The notes: generated from the sequence alone by a model not told the origin. Shown: positions 47,452 through 56,937, counted from the stretch's first letter. The stretch: 64,000 nt of DNA from Paracoccus sp. C2R09 (GCF_018860625.1 NZ_JAHKQB010000029.1:386073-450072); one strand, 5' to 3'. Translations and numbers: made by a program.

Positions 47452-50400
47452 ATGAACGGGATCATCGCCGCCGCCTTCACCCGCGTCCGCACGATCATCC
47501 TGATGATGGTCGCGCTGCTGGTGTCGGGTTTCATCGCCTATCAGTCGATCCCCAAGGAATCGATGCCCGAGGTCGATATCCCGATCTTCATCGTCAACGT
47601 CACTTATAGCGGTGTCAGCGCCGAGGATGCTGCGACCCTGCTGGCCGAGCCGCTGGAACGCCAGATGAAGTCGCTGGACGGCCTGCGAGAGATGAAGACC
47701 GTCGCCGCCGAGGGTTTCGCCTCGGTCACGCTGGAGTTCGAGCCGGGCTTCGATCAGGCCGAGGCCGAGAAGTCGGTCAAGGATGCGGCGGATGACGCCG
47801 ATCCCGACATCCCGCCCGCCGCCGATGGCCCCTTCGTGCGAGAGATCGACCTGTCGATCTTTCCCATCCTGACGGTCGCCCTGTCGGGGCAGGTTCCCGA
47901 ACGCGACCTGATCCGGTTGGGCCGCGATCTGTCCGATCGGATCGAGACGGTATCCGGCGTCCTTCAGGCCGATCTGACCGGCGACCGAGAGGATCAGCTG
48001 GAGGTCTTGATCGACCCGATCGCGCTTGAAACCTATGGCATCGCGCCGGGCCAGCTGGCGCAGGCGGTGCAGGCCAACAACCAGCTGATCGCCGCGGGGT
48101 CCTTCGACAACGGTGCGGGTCGGCTGGCCGTGTCCATTCCGGGCACGGTGGTGCAGCTGGACGAGATCATGTCGATCCCGGTTCTGGTCGACGGCAATAC
48201 CGTGCTGCGCGTTCAGGATGTGGCCCAGGTGCGCCAGACCTTCAAGGATGCGACCAGCTTCGCCCGTATCGACGGTCAGCCGGCGCTGGCCATCGACGTG
48301 CGCAAATCGGCGGGCGCCAACGTGATCGATACCGTCGCTGCCGTCCGGCAGGCGGTGGCCGAACTCTCGGCCGACTGGCCCGGGCAGGTGCAGGTCAGCT
48401 TTCTCAACGACCAGTCCGAGGAAATGGTGGACCTGCTGTCCGACCTGCAGAACAACGTCATCGCGGCGGTCGTCCTGGTGATGCTGGTGACGGTGCTGTT
48501 CCTGGGCGTGCGGGCCTCGATGCTGGTGGCCGTGGCCATTCCGGGCGCGTTCCTGTCGGGGATCCTGATCATCTGGGCACTGGGCTTCACGCTGAACGTC
48601 ATCGTGCTGTTTTCGCTGATCCTGGTGGTGGGCATGCTGGTCGATGGCGCCATCGTCGTGGTCGAGCTGGGCGAACGCCTGATCGCGCAGGGTCATCGCA
48701 AGCGCGACGCCTTCCGCATGGCCGCGCAGCGCATGGCCTGGCCCATCATCGCATCCACCGCCACGACGCTGGCGGTGTTCTTTCCGCTGCTGTTCTGGCC
48801 GGGTCTGGCGGGGCAGTTCATGTTCTATCTGCCCGCCACGATGATCGCGACGCTGATCATGTCCCTGATCATGGCGCTGATCTTCGTGCCGGTGACCGGC
48901 ACCGTGCTGGGCAAGGCGCAGGACCGCCTGCCCGAGGATGAACCCGACGAGGTGCCGTCCGTCATCAACAGCCTGTCGCGCTGGACGATCGCGCGTCCCG
49001 GCCTGACGCTGGCGCTGTCCTGCGCGCTGATGGTGGGCGTCGTCTTCGCCTATGCCCAGCTTGGCCGCGGGGTCGAGTTCTTCCCCGAGACTGACGCCGA
49101 ACGCGCGCAGGTCCAGATCACCGCATCGGGCAACCTGTCGGTGCGCGAATCCGATCGGCTGGTCCGCCTGGTCGAGGCGCGGGTCACCGAGATCGACGGC
49201 GTGGACCGCGTGTATGCCCGCACCATCGGCAGCGTCGAGGAACGCGTACGCTCCAGCCTGCCAAGCGACGTGATCGGCCAGATCCAGGTCGAGTTCACGG
49301 ATTGGCAGACCCGCGCCCCGTCCGGCGAGGTGATCGACGCCATGCGGCAGGCCGCGTCCGAGGTGCCGGGCCTGGGCATCCAGGTCGAGGCCGCGGCTTC
49401 CGGCCCCGCCGAGGCGCGTCCCGTCCAGGTCGAGGTCTCTGCCGACAGCCGCGAGGTCCTGCAGCTTGCCGCCGCCGAGATCGAGCGCCTGATGAAGGCG
49501 CAGGGCAGCTTCGTCGATATCCAGAACGACACGCCCCGCCCCAACCCCGAGATCCGCCTGTCCGTGGACCGCGAGGAATCGGCGCGTTACGGCGTGGACA
49601 TGGACAGCATCGGCACCTCGGTCCAGCTGCTGACTACGGGGGTCAGCCTTGGCACCTATCTGCCGGATTTCGCCGACGAAGAGGTCGATATCGTCCTGCG
49701 ATACCCGCCCGAGCAGCGCGATTTCGAAAATCTCGAGAGCTTGCGCGTCCGCGTCCAGTCCGGCGCGCAGGTGCCGATCAGCAACGTGACCGACATCCTG
49801 CCCGCGCCCGCGCCGACCGCGATCACCCGCATCGGCGCCAAGGAAACGCAGACCATCAGCGCGGACCTTGCCCCCGGCGCGACGCTGACCGCGGAACTTG
49901 CGCGCATCGACCAAACCGTCGGCGGGATGGAACTGCCCCCCGGGGTCGAGATCCGCTTCGGTGGCGAGGTCGAAGACCAGCAGGAGGCGATGACCTTCCT
50001 GTCGGGGGCCTTCGTCGCGGCGATCTTCCTGATGTTCCTGATCCTGCTGATCCAGATGAACAGCTTCTATCAGGCGGGGCTGGTTCTGTCGGCGATCATC
50101 TTCTCGATCGCGGGGGTGTTCCTGGGGCTGATCGTCCGGCAAGAGGCGTTCTCGATCGTCATGAGCGGGATCGGCATCATGGCGCTGGCGGGCGTGGTGG
50201 TGAACAACAACATCATCCTGATCGACGCCTATAACGAACATCGCGCGGCGGGCATCGACCCGGATCGCGCGGCGCGCCGTGCGGCGGCGGAACGTTTCCG
50301 GCCCGTGTTGCTGACGGCCACGACGACGGTGATCGGGCTGCTGCCCATGGTGATGGGAATGACGATCGATTTCGTCGGGCGCGATCTCTATTTCGGGGCG

Positions 50401-50571
50401 CCGTCGGGGCAGTTCTGGATCCAGCTTTCCACCGGCATCGCGGGCGGGCTGGTGGTGGCGACGGCGGTCACGCTGTTCCTGACGCCGACGCTGCTGGCAT
50501 GGGACGGGCGTCGTCGCGTCGCCCGTGCGGATCGGAGGGCGGCGCGTCGCGGCGCCGCCCCCGCAGGGTAG
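47452..50571 (+). CDS. RND-family efflux transporter permease
   Basis: A 1039-aa proton-driven inner-membrane pump of the HAE/AcrB superfamily with 12 membrane helices and two large periplasmic loops. Typical segments are IPKESMPEVDIPIFIVNVTY near the start, the TM4 motif LVVGMLVDGAIVVVEL with the aspartate of the proton relay, and ALAGVVVNNNIILIDAYNEH in TM10. It resembles proteobacterial pumps with broad hydrophobic substrates. No outer-membrane TolC-like gene and no regulator lie next to it, so a shared TolC is presumed. The C-terminus is rich in Arg and Ala. Confidence 0.94.
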   Translation: MNGIIAAAFTRVRTIILMMVALLVSGFIAYQSIPKESMPEVDIPIFIVNVTYSGVSAEDAATLLAEPLERQMKSLDGLREMKTVAAEGFASVTLEFEPGFDQAEAEKSVKDAADDADPDIPPAADGPFVREIDLSIFPILTVALSGQVPERDLIRLGRDLSDRIETVSGVLQADLTGDREDQLEVLIDPIALETYGIAPGQLAQAVQANNQLIAAGSFDNGAGRLAVSIPGTVVQLDEIMSIPVLVDGNTVLRVQDVAQVRQTFKDATSFARIDGQPALAIDVRKSAGANVIDTVAAVRQAVAELSADWPGQVQVSFLNDQSEEMVDLLSDLQNNVIAAVVLVMLVTVLFLGVRASMLVAVAIPGAFLSGILIIWALGFTLNVIVLFSLILVVGMLVDGAIVVVELGERLIAQGHRKRDAFRMAAQRMAWPIIASTATTLAVFFPLLFWPGLAGQFMFYLPATMIATLIMSLIMALIFVPVTGTVLGKAQDRLPEDEPDEVPSVINSLSRWTIARPGLTLALSCALMVGVVFAYAQLGRGVEFFPETDAERAQVQITASGNLSVRESDRLVRLVEARVTEIDGVDRVYARTIGSVEERVRSSLPSDVIGQIQVEFTDWQTRAPSGEVIDAMRQAASEVPGLGIQVEAAASGPAEARPVQVEVSADSREVLQLAAAEIERLMKAQGSFVDIQNDTPRPNPEIRLSVDREESARYGVDMDSIGTSVQLLTTGVSLGTYLPDFADEEVDIVLRYPPEQRDFENLESLRVRVQSGAQVPISNVTDILPAPAPTAITRIGAKETQTISADLAPGATLTAELARIDQTVGGMELPPGVEIRFGGEVEDQQEAMTFLSGAFVAAIFLMFLILLIQMNSFYQAGLVLSAIIFSIAGVFLGLIVRQEAFSIVMSGIGIMALAGVVVNNNIILIDAYNEHRAAGIDPDRAARRAAAERFRPVLLTATTTVIGLLPMVMGMTIDFVGRDLYFGAPSGQFWIQLSTGIAGGLVVATAVTLFLTPTLLAWDGRRRVARADRRAARRGAAPAG

Positions 50572-50574
50572 GCG

Positions 50575-51561
50575 TTACTGCAGCGCCTTGTCGGTGACGA
50601 CGGTGGTGAAGGCGCCTTCGGGGGCGGCCTCGATCACCGGGTCCGACCCGCCGGCCATCAGGATGTCCACGGTGCGCTGGTAATCGGCCTGATCCAGCGT
50701 GCCGTCCGACCCTTCGGTCAGCTTGGCGATCTCGGTCATCATGCGGGTCTGGTGTTCCAGCGTCTGCGCGCCGGTCATGTCGTTCTCCAGCACGATCTCG
50801 GCGGCCTCTTCGGGGTTGGCGGCGGCGTATTCCCAGCCCTTCATGCTGGCGCGCACGAATTTTGCCAGCGCCTCGACCTTGTCCTCGTCCTGAAGGGTTT
50901 CCTCCAGCGCATAGAGGCCATCTTCCAGCGTGGCGACGCCCTGATCCTCATATTTGAAGGTGATCAGATCGTCGGGCGACAGGCCCGCATCGATGACCTG
51001 CCAGTATTCGTTATAGGTCATGGTGCTGATGCAGGCCGCCTGCTTCTGCAGCAGCGGATCGACGTTGAAGCCCTGCTTCAGCACGGTCACGCCATCCTCG
51101 CCGCCTTCGGTCGACAGGCCGAGCGTGCTCATCCAGCTGAGGAACGGATATTCGTTCCCCGAGAACCAAACGCCCAGGGTCTTGCCCGCGAAATCGGTTT
51201 CGGGGTTCTCGATCCCGGATTCCTTCAGGCAGGTCAGCATCATGCCGGACGCCTTGAAGGGCTGGGCGATATTGACCAGCGGAAGGCCCTTTTCGCGGGC
51301 TGCCAGCGCTGCGGGCATCCATTCGACGATGACATCGGCGCCGCCCCCGGCCAGCACTTGGGTCGGCGCGATGTCGGGACCACCCGCAAGGATCGTCAGG
51401 TCCAGATCCTCCTCGTCGTAGAAGCCCTTGGCCTCGGCGACGTAATATCCCGCGAACTGCGCCTGCGTGACCCATTTCAGCTGCAGGGTCAGCTCATCTG
51501 CGGCGGCTGCGCTGCCCATGATCGCGCAAGCGACGCTGCCCAGCATGATCCGTTTCATCAT
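50575..51561 (-). CDS. ABC transporter solute-binding protein, NMT1/THI5-like
   Basis: A 328-aa periplasmic binding protein with a Sec signal peptide (cleavage probable after GSAAA, before DELTL). The start of the mature protein LQLKWVTQAQFAGYYVAEAKGFYDEEDLDLTIL is typical of the THI5/NMT1 family, which binds pyrimidine-like compounds such as thiamine precursors. In Rhodobacteraceae this subgroup sits in RutR-controlled clusters and is predicted to bind pyrimidines. The cluster context here supports that, but ligand identity is inferred. It is the last gene of the minus-strand operon and ends 3 bp from the RND gene stop. Confidence 0.9.
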   Translation of the reverse strand: MMKRIMLGSVACAIMGSAAAADELTLQLKWVTQAQFAGYYVAEAKGFYDEEDLDLTILAGGPDIAPTQVLAGGGADVIVEWMPAALAAREKGLPLVNIAQPFKASGMMLTCLKESGIENPETDFAGKTLGVWFSGNEYPFLSWMSTLGLSTEGGEDGVTVLKQGFNVDPLLQKQAACISTMTYNEYWQVIDAGLSPDDLITFKYEDQGVATLEDGLYALEETLQDEDKVEALAKFVRASMKGWEYAAANPEEAAEIVLENDMTGAQTLEHQTRMMTEIAKLTEGSDGTLDQADYQRTVDILMAGGSDPVIEAAPEGAFTTVVTDKALQ

Positions 51562-51583
51562 CCGTCTCTCCTGTCGAAAGGGC

Positions 51584-52426
51584 CTAGCCCCGGTTGATGC
51601 GTTGCGAAGGGTGCCAGAAAGTCGCGCGACGTTCGATCAGCGCGACGATGGCGTAGAAACAGGTGCCCGCAATGGCGGCGACCACGATCTCGGCCCAGAC
51701 CAGGGGCAGGTCCAGCCGCCCCACCGCGGTCGAGATGCGGAACCCCATGCCCTTGGTCGGGCTGCCGAAGAACTCGGCCACGATGGCGCCGATCAGCGCC
51801 AGCGTCGTGGTGATCTTGAGGCCGTTGAACAGGAAGGGCAGCGCCGCCGGAAGGCGCATCTTCCACAGCGATGCGGCATAGGGCGTGGCCCAGCTGGCCA
51901 TCAGGTCGCGCTGCATGGCATCCGTCGCCCGCAGGCCCGCGACCATGTTCACCAGGATCGGAAAGAAGACCATCACCACGACGACGGCCGCCTTGGAGTG
52001 CCAGTCGAAGCCGAACCACATCACCAGGATCGGGGCGATGCCCACAATGGGCAGGGCGGCCACGAAGTTGCCGATGGGCAGCAGGCCCTTCTGCAGGAAC
52101 GGGCTGCGATCGATGGCGATGGCGGCAAGAATCGCGGCCGCCGCCCCGATCACCCAGCCGCCCAAGGCACCCCGCAGGATGGTCTGGACGAAATCCGTCA
52201 GCAGCAGGCTTCGGTTCTGCACGAGGCTTTCGATGATCTGGCTGGGCGCGGGCAGGATGATCGTGGGCACCTGGTAGATGCGGACGGTCATTTCCCACAA
52301 AAGCAGGACCGTCAGTCCGAAGATCGCGGCGACCGCGCCGCGCGTGAGGGGCCGGTCGAAGCGGGCCAGCCAGATGTTCAGCGCCCAGCCGCCCAGCCAC
52401 AGGCCGATGATGGGAAGCGCGCTCAT
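51584..52426 (-). CDS. ABC transporter permease (pyrimidine-type importer)
   Basis: A 280-aa BPD-type inner-membrane permease with about seven hydrophobic segments. The EAA loop that contacts the ATPase is in ATPYAASLWKMRLPAALPFLFNGLKI. The N-terminal extension with two helices before the core is common in this subgroup. It overlaps the second permease gene by ATGA and is followed by the binding-protein gene after 22 bp. Confidence 0.9.
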   Translation of the reverse strand: MSALPIIGLWLGGWALNIWLARFDRPLTRGAVAAIFGLTVLLLWEMTVRIYQVPTIILPAPSQIIESLVQNRSLLLTDFVQTILRGALGGWVIGAAAAILAAIAIDRSPFLQKGLLPIGNFVAALPIVGIAPILVMWFGFDWHSKAAVVVVMVFFPILVNMVAGLRATDAMQRDLMASWATPYAASLWKMRLPAALPFLFNGLKITTTLALIGAIVAEFFGSPTKGMGFRISTAVGRLDLPLVWAEIVVAAIAGTCFYAIVALIERRATFWHPSQRINRG

Positions 52427-53343
52427 GCCTGCATCCCCATCTTGCGCAGGGTGATCCGCTCGACCCGGGCGACGACGGCGACCAGCGTGGCGGCCAGGGC
52501 GGCGGCGGTGAACAGCGCGGCCCAGATCTGCACCGTCTGCCCGTAGTAGCTGCCCGAAAGCAGCCGCGCACCCAGCCCGGCGGTCGCGCCTGCGGGCAGC
52601 TCGGCCACGATGGTGCCGACCAACGCTGCCGCGATGGCGACCTTAAGGCTGGCGAACAGGTAGGGCAGCGAGGCGGGCAGCCGCAGGAACCAGAAGACAT
52701 GCGCACGGCTGGCGTTCCATGACCGCATCTGATCCAGCTGCATCGCATCCGGCGTGCGCAGGCCCTTCACCATCCCGACCAGCACGGGAAAGAAGCTGAG
52801 CCATGCCGCGATCAGCGCCTTGGGCAGAAGGCCCGTGATGCCCATCGACGACAGCACGACGATCACCATCGGCGCGATGGCAAGGATCGGGACCGTCTGA
52901 CTGGCCACGGCCCATGGCATGACGGATTGATCCATGCTGCGGCTGTGCACGATCCCGATGGCCAGGGCCGATCCGGCAGCGGTCCCGATGGCAAAGCCCG
53001 CAAGCGTCGCCGACAGCGTGACCCAGGCATGCCAGACCAGGCTGCGGCGCGAGGTGATCTTCTGCCCGGCGATGCCGTCATAGAGCCCGACCGCCACCTG
53101 ATGCGGTGCCGGCAGGACGGGGCGATCCTGCGACAGGGTGCGCAGGACAAGCTGTGACGGGGCGATCTGGGTCCCGGCGCGGGCGGCCTGATCGCGTTCC
53201 CAACGGGCGTTCATCCCGATGGCCGCCGCATACCAGATCGCAACGATCACCAGCAGAACGGTGACCACGGGCGCGGCCTTGGCCAGGGGCAGGCGGAAGC
53301 TGCGGATGGCGGGCATCGGAAGGGTGCCGTCAGTCATGGGCAT
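52423..53343 (-). CDS. ABC transporter permease, second subunit
   Basis: A 306-aa permease of the same BPD family; the EAA loop reads WNASRAHVFWFLRLPASLPYLFASLKVAI. A first helix at about residues 24-43 is followed by a short periplasmic loop and the transport core. Two distinct permeases suggest a heterodimer. The start is ATG 53343 or ATG 53337, both inside the end of the ATPase gene; GAGGG lies just upstream. Confidence 0.9.
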   Translation of the reverse strand: MPMTDGTLPMPAIRSFRLPLAKAAPVVTVLLVIVAIWYAAAIGMNARWERDQAARAGTQIAPSQLVLRTLSQDRPVLPAPHQVAVGLYDGIAGQKITSRRSLVWHAWVTLSATLAGFAIGTAAGSALAIGIVHSRSMDQSVMPWAVASQTVPILAIAPMVIVVLSSMGITGLLPKALIAAWLSFFPVLVGMVKGLRTPDAMQLDQMRSWNASRAHVFWFLRLPASLPYLFASLKVAIAAALVGTIVAELPAGATAGLGARLLSGSYYGQTVQIWAALFTAAALAATLVAVVARVERITLRKMGMQA

Positions 53344-54103
53344 GACCCTCGCGCAGCGCCTCGCGGACCTCGTGGGCCAATGCGATGAATTCGGGCGTAT
53401 CGCGGATATCCAGAGGGCGTTCGGCGGGCAGGGGGCTGTCGATGATCCGGGTGATCCGTCCCGGGCGCGGGGACATGACGACGATCCGGGTAGACAGGTA
53501 GACGGCCTCGGGGATGGAATGCGTCACGAAGCCGATGGTCTTGCCCGTCTTGCGCCACAGCTGCAGCAGCGCCTCGTTCAGCCTGTCGCGGACGATCTCG
53601 TCCAATGCGCCGAAGGGTTCGTCCATGAGCAGGATGTCGGCATCGAAGGCCAGCGCCCGCGCGATCGAGGCGCGCTGCTGCATGCCGCCCGAAAGCTGCC
53701 AGGGATATTTGCCCCCGAAGCCCTCCAATTCGACCAGGTCCAGCACGCGGGCCACGCGTTCGGCCCGTCCCGATTTCGAAAAGCCCATGATTTCCAGCGG
53801 CAACGAGATGTTTCCCGCGATCGTCCGCCAGGGAAACAGCCCGGGGGCCTGGAACACGTAACCATAGGCACGCGCCTTGCGGGCGGCATCGGGATCGCGG
53901 CCCGCGACCGACATGCTGCCGCCGGTCGGGGTTTCCAGTGCCGCGATGCTGCGCAGAAGGGTGGTCTTGCCGCAACCCGACGGACCGATGAAGCTGACGA
54001 AATCGCCGCGCTCGATGGACAGGTTCACCGCGCTCAGCGCGTGGACGGGGCCATCGGCGGTCGGAAAGGTCAGGCTGACATTCTGGGCTTCGATGACGCT
54101 CAT
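53330..54103 (-). CDS. ABC transporter ATP-binding protein (pyrimidine-type importer)
   Basis: A 257-aa ATPase of the nitrate/taurine/sulfonate-type importers. Walker A FIGPSGCGKTTLLRSI, Q-loop GYVFQAPGLFPWRT, signature LSGGMQQRASIARAL, Walker B LLMDEPFGALDEI and the H-loop FVTHSIPEAV are intact. It is the first gene of the four-gene importer unit and overlaps the permease gene by 14 bases. The amidohydrolase gene lies 109 bp upstream on the same strand. Confidence 0.94.
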   Translation of the reverse strand: MSVIEAQNVSLTFPTADGPVHALSAVNLSIERGDFVSFIGPSGCGKTTLLRSIAALETPTGGSMSVAGRDPDAARKARAYGYVFQAPGLFPWRTIAGNISLPLEIMGFSKSGRAERVARVLDLVELEGFGGKYPWQLSGGMQQRASIARALAFDADILLMDEPFGALDEIVRDRLNEALLQLWRKTGKTIGFVTHSIPEAVYLSTRIVVMSPRPGRITRIIDSPLPAERPLDIRDTPEFIALAHEVREALREGHAHD

Positions 54104-54212
54104 CGCGGTATTCCTCGGGTCATGGCCTCGGGCTGCGGCCCATCGGGCAACAGTGTTCCGTCCGGCGGGAGGGCCCGCCGGCAGGTCGGTTTCATGTCGG
54201 GCAGGTGGCCCC

Positions 54213-55478
54213 TCAGGTCACGATTTCGGCCGCATCCAGCACCGCGTGCAGCAGCACGTCGCATCCCGCCTTGGCCCATTCGGGGCTGATCTCCTCGGCC
54301 TCGTTGTGGGACAGGCCATCGACGCAGGGGCAGAAGATCATCGCGGTCGGGGCCACCTTGCTGATCCAGCAGGCATCGTGACCGGCCCCCGAGACGATAT
54401 CCATATGCGACAGCCCCAGACGGTCCGCGGCGTCGCGGACCTTGCCGACCAGGGTGGGATCGAAGGTCACGGGCTCGTAATGGCCAGTCACTTCGATTTG
54501 CAGGCCCAGACCCAATTCCTTCGCGATCTCAGCGGCTTCTACCTCCAACTGGGACCGCATCGAGGCCAGCTTCGCGGCATCGGGCGTACGGAAATCGATG
54601 GTGAAGACGGCCTTGCCGGGGATCACGTTGCGGCTGTTGGGATAGAGGTTCGCCTGACCGACCGCACCCACGGCATCGGGCTGATGGGCCATCGCGATGC
54701 GATGCACCGCCTCGGTGATCCGGGCCATTCCCAGACCTGCATTCACGCGCATCGACATCGGCGTGGACCCGGTATGGGCGTCCTTGCCGGTCAGCGTGAC
54801 CTCCAGCCACCACAGACCCTGGCCATGCGTGACCACGCCGATCTGCTTGTTCTCGGCCTCGAGGATCGGGCCCTGTTCGATATGATATTCGAACATGGCA
54901 TGGATGCGCCGGTCGCCCGGCGCCTCGTCACCCCGCCAGCCGATGCGGTCCAGTTCGTCCCCGAAGGTCTTGCCCTCGGCATCCACGCGGCTGTTGGCGT
55001 ATTCCTCGGAATGCATGCCGGTGAAGACGCCCGAGGCCAGCATGGAGGGCGCGAAGCGGGTGCCTTCCTCGTTCGTCCAGTTGACGACCACGATGGGGCG
55101 ACGGGTGCGCAGGCCCATGTCGCGGATGGCGCGCACCACCTCGAGCCCCGCCAGCACGCCCAGCACGCCATCGTATTTCCCGCCGGTGGGCTGGGTATCC
55201 AGATGGCTGCCGATATAGATCGGATCCAGATCGGGCTGGGTCCCCTCATGGCGCATGAACATGTTGCCCATCCGGTCCAGCGTCATCGACATGCCCGCAT
55301 CCCGGCACCAACCTGCGAACAGGGTCCGGCCCTCGGCGTCGGCATCGGTCAGCGTCTGGCGGTTGCAGCCGCCCGCGATGCCCGGTCCCACCTTCGCCAT
55401 CTGTTCGAGGCTGCTCCAGAGCCGGTCGCCATCGACCGTCATGTTGGGTGCCGTCATCACGGCGCTGTCATCTTCCAT
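54213..55478 (-). CDS. Zn-dependent N-carbamoyl amidohydrolase (M20 family), probable beta-ureidopropionase
   Basis: A 421-aa M20/hydantoinase-carbamoylase family enzyme. Metal ligands are recognisable in YIGSHLDTQPTGGKYDG (His and Asp), NWTNEEGTRF (Glu pair), the HIEQGPILE motif and the C-terminal PCVDGLSHNEAEE. The group splits N-carbamoyl-beta-alanine, N-carbamoyl amino acids or allantoate. In this cluster, between a pyrimidine-type importer and a beta-alanine-type aminotransferase under RutR, N-carbamoyl-beta-alanine is the most likely substrate: the third step of reductive pyrimidine breakdown. Specificity is inferred from context. Confidence 0.88.
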   Translation of the reverse strand: MEDDSAVMTAPNMTVDGDRLWSSLEQMAKVGPGIAGGCNRQTLTDADAEGRTLFAGWCRDAGMSMTLDRMGNMFMRHEGTQPDLDPIYIGSHLDTQPTGGKYDGVLGVLAGLEVVRAIRDMGLRTRRPIVVVNWTNEEGTRFAPSMLASGVFTGMHSEEYANSRVDAEGKTFGDELDRIGWRGDEAPGDRRIHAMFEYHIEQGPILEAENKQIGVVTHGQGLWWLEVTLTGKDAHTGSTPMSMRVNAGLGMARITEAVHRIAMAHQPDAVGAVGQANLYPNSRNVIPGKAVFTIDFRTPDAAKLASMRSQLEVEAAEIAKELGLGLQIEVTGHYEPVTFDPTLVGKVRDAADRLGLSHMDIVSGAGHDACWISKVAPTAMIFCPCVDGLSHNEAEEISPEWAKAGCDVLLHAVLDAAEIVT

Positions 55479-55532
55479 TCCCGTTCCTTCCTGTCGTCCG
55501 CCACGTCTTTGCGCGTGGTCGGAAAATATGCG

Positions 55533-55559
55533 CGGGCGGGACCGTGACGGCCCCGCCCG
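55533..55559 (-). terminator. Intergenic hairpin between aminotransferase and amidohydrolase genes
   Basis: An 8-bp perfect stem CGGGCGGG (55533-55540) with CCCGCCCG (55552-55559), 11-base loop, just after the aminotransferase stop. On the minus strand the stem is followed by GCGCATATTTTCC, a weak T-tract. It may end or stabilise the aminotransferase transcript. Confidence 0.4.
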
Positions 55560-55566
55560 GTGTCGT

Positions 55567-56886
55567 TCAGCCCTTCAGCACGTCGGCAAGCGTGCCGATC
55601 AGCTGGTCGATCTGTTCCTTGGATATGATCAGCGGCGGGGACATCGCGATGATGTCGCCGGTCACGCGGATAAGGATCCCGGCCTCGTAGGCGCGAAGGA
55701 ATGCGTCGAAGGCGCGCTTGCCGGGCTGACCCTCGATCGGGGCCAGCTCCACGGCGCCGATCAGCCCCATGTTGCGGATGTCGATCACGTTCGGCAGATC
55801 GCGCAGCCCGTGCAACGCATCCTGCCAGTAGGTCTCCAGTTCGGCCGCGCGGGTCAGCAGGCCTTCCTCGGCATAGGTATCCAGTGTCGCGATGCCCGCC
55901 GCGCAGGCGATGGGGTTGCCGCTGTAGGTATAGCCGTGGAACAGCTCGATCACATGCTCGGGGCCCTGCATGAAGGCGTCGTGGATCTCTGGGGTGGTCA
56001 GTACCGCGCCCATCGGGATGACGCCGTTGGTCAGGCCCTTTGCGCAGGTGATCATGTCCGGGATCACGTCGAAATGCTGCGCCGCGAAGGGGCTGCCCAG
56101 ACGACCGAAGCCGGTGATGACCTCGTCGAAGATCAGCAGGATGCCATGCTTGCGGGTGATATCGCGCAGCCGCTGAAGATAGCCCTTGGGCGGCATCAGG
56201 ACCCCGGTCGAACCTGCCATCGGCTCGACGATCACGGCCGCGATGGTTTCGGCGCCGTGCAGCGCCACGATGCGTTCCAGCTCGTCGGCCAGATGGGCAC
56301 CGTGATCGGGCTGTCCCTTGGTGAAGACGTTCTCGGGCAGATGGGTATGGGGCAGGTGATCGACGCCCGCCAGCAGCGTGCCGAAGTGGCGGCGGTTGTT
56401 CACGATGCCGCCGACCGAGATGCCGCCGAAGCCGACACCGTGATAGCCGCGTTCACGCCCGATCAGGCGGGTGCGCGCGGAATCCCCGCGTGCCCGGTGA
56501 TAGGCCAGCGCGATCTTCAGCGCGGTATCGACGGCCTCGCTGCCGGAATTGCAGTAGAAGACATGCTCGATCCCGTCCGGGGCGACATCGACGATGCGGT
56601 TTGCCAGCTCGAATGCCAGGGGATGACCCATCTGGAAGGCCGGGGCGTAATCCATCTCGGCCACCTGGCGCTGGACGGCCTCGGTGATCTTCGGGCGGCA
56701 ATGTCCGGCATTGCAGCACCACAATCCGGCGGTGCCGTCCAGGATCTGGCGCCCGTCGGCCGAGGTGTAATGCATGTCCTTCGCAGCCACCAGCATCCGC
56801 GGATCGGACTTGAACTGGCGGTTGGACGTGAAGGGCATCCAGAATGCATTCAGATCATTCGGAGCGGGCTTGCGGTCAAGCGGCAT
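55567..56886 (-). CDS. Omega-amino acid (beta-alanine):pyruvate aminotransferase
   Basis: A 439-aa class III PLP aminotransferase. The opening LNAFWMPFTSNRQFKSDPR and DGTAGLWCCNAGHCRP are typical of beta-alanine:pyruvate transaminases. PLP-site features are YCNSGSEAVDTALKIA, IFDEVITGFGRLG and the lysine in ITCAKGLTNG. It would convert the beta-alanine released by the neighbouring amidohydrolase into malonate semialdehyde. The start codon lies 22 bp from the RutR-type palindrome, so transcription is probably repressed by the divergent regulator. Confidence 0.92.
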   Translation of the reverse strand: MPLDRKPAPNDLNAFWMPFTSNRQFKSDPRMLVAAKDMHYTSADGRQILDGTAGLWCCNAGHCRPKITEAVQRQVAEMDYAPAFQMGHPLAFELANRIVDVAPDGIEHVFYCNSGSEAVDTALKIALAYHRARGDSARTRLIGRERGYHGVGFGGISVGGIVNNRRHFGTLLAGVDHLPHTHLPENVFTKGQPDHGAHLADELERIVALHGAETIAAVIVEPMAGSTGVLMPPKGYLQRLRDITRKHGILLIFDEVITGFGRLGSPFAAQHFDVIPDMITCAKGLTNGVIPMGAVLTTPEIHDAFMQGPEHVIELFHGYTYSGNPIACAAGIATLDTYAEEGLLTRAAELETYWQDALHGLRDLPNVIDIRNMGLIGAVELAPIEGQPGKRAFDAFLRAYEAGILIRVTGDIIAMSPPLIISKEQIDQLIGTLADVLKG

Positions 56887-56907
56887 GGATTCAAACCTCG
56901 GAAATTA

Positions 56908-56937
56908 TTGACCAATTGGTCAGGGTCACGCTAGCAC
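56908..56937. promoter_or_regulatory. RutR-type operator overlapping a divergent promoter
   Basis: TTGACCAATTGGTCA (56908-56922) contains the perfect 14-bp palindrome TGACCAATTGGTCA and matches the known RutR consensus TTGACCA-NN-TGGTCAA in all but the last base. A plus-strand promoter TTGACC (56908-56913)-N18-TAGCAC (56932-56937) overlaps it, and an AATAAT (minus strand, 56909-56904) could be the -10 for the aminotransferase. The site lies between the aminotransferase and rutR-like genes. Confidence 0.75.

Noticed and set aside
47308-50241. A 977-codon open frame on the minus strand opposite the RND pump, and similar very long antisense frames at 106-2415, 14536-16842 and 43107-45413
   Set aside because: They are opposite well-supported genes and have the Arg/Gln/His/Asp-rich composition produced by high-GC codon bias, with no recognisable domain or ribosome-binding site.
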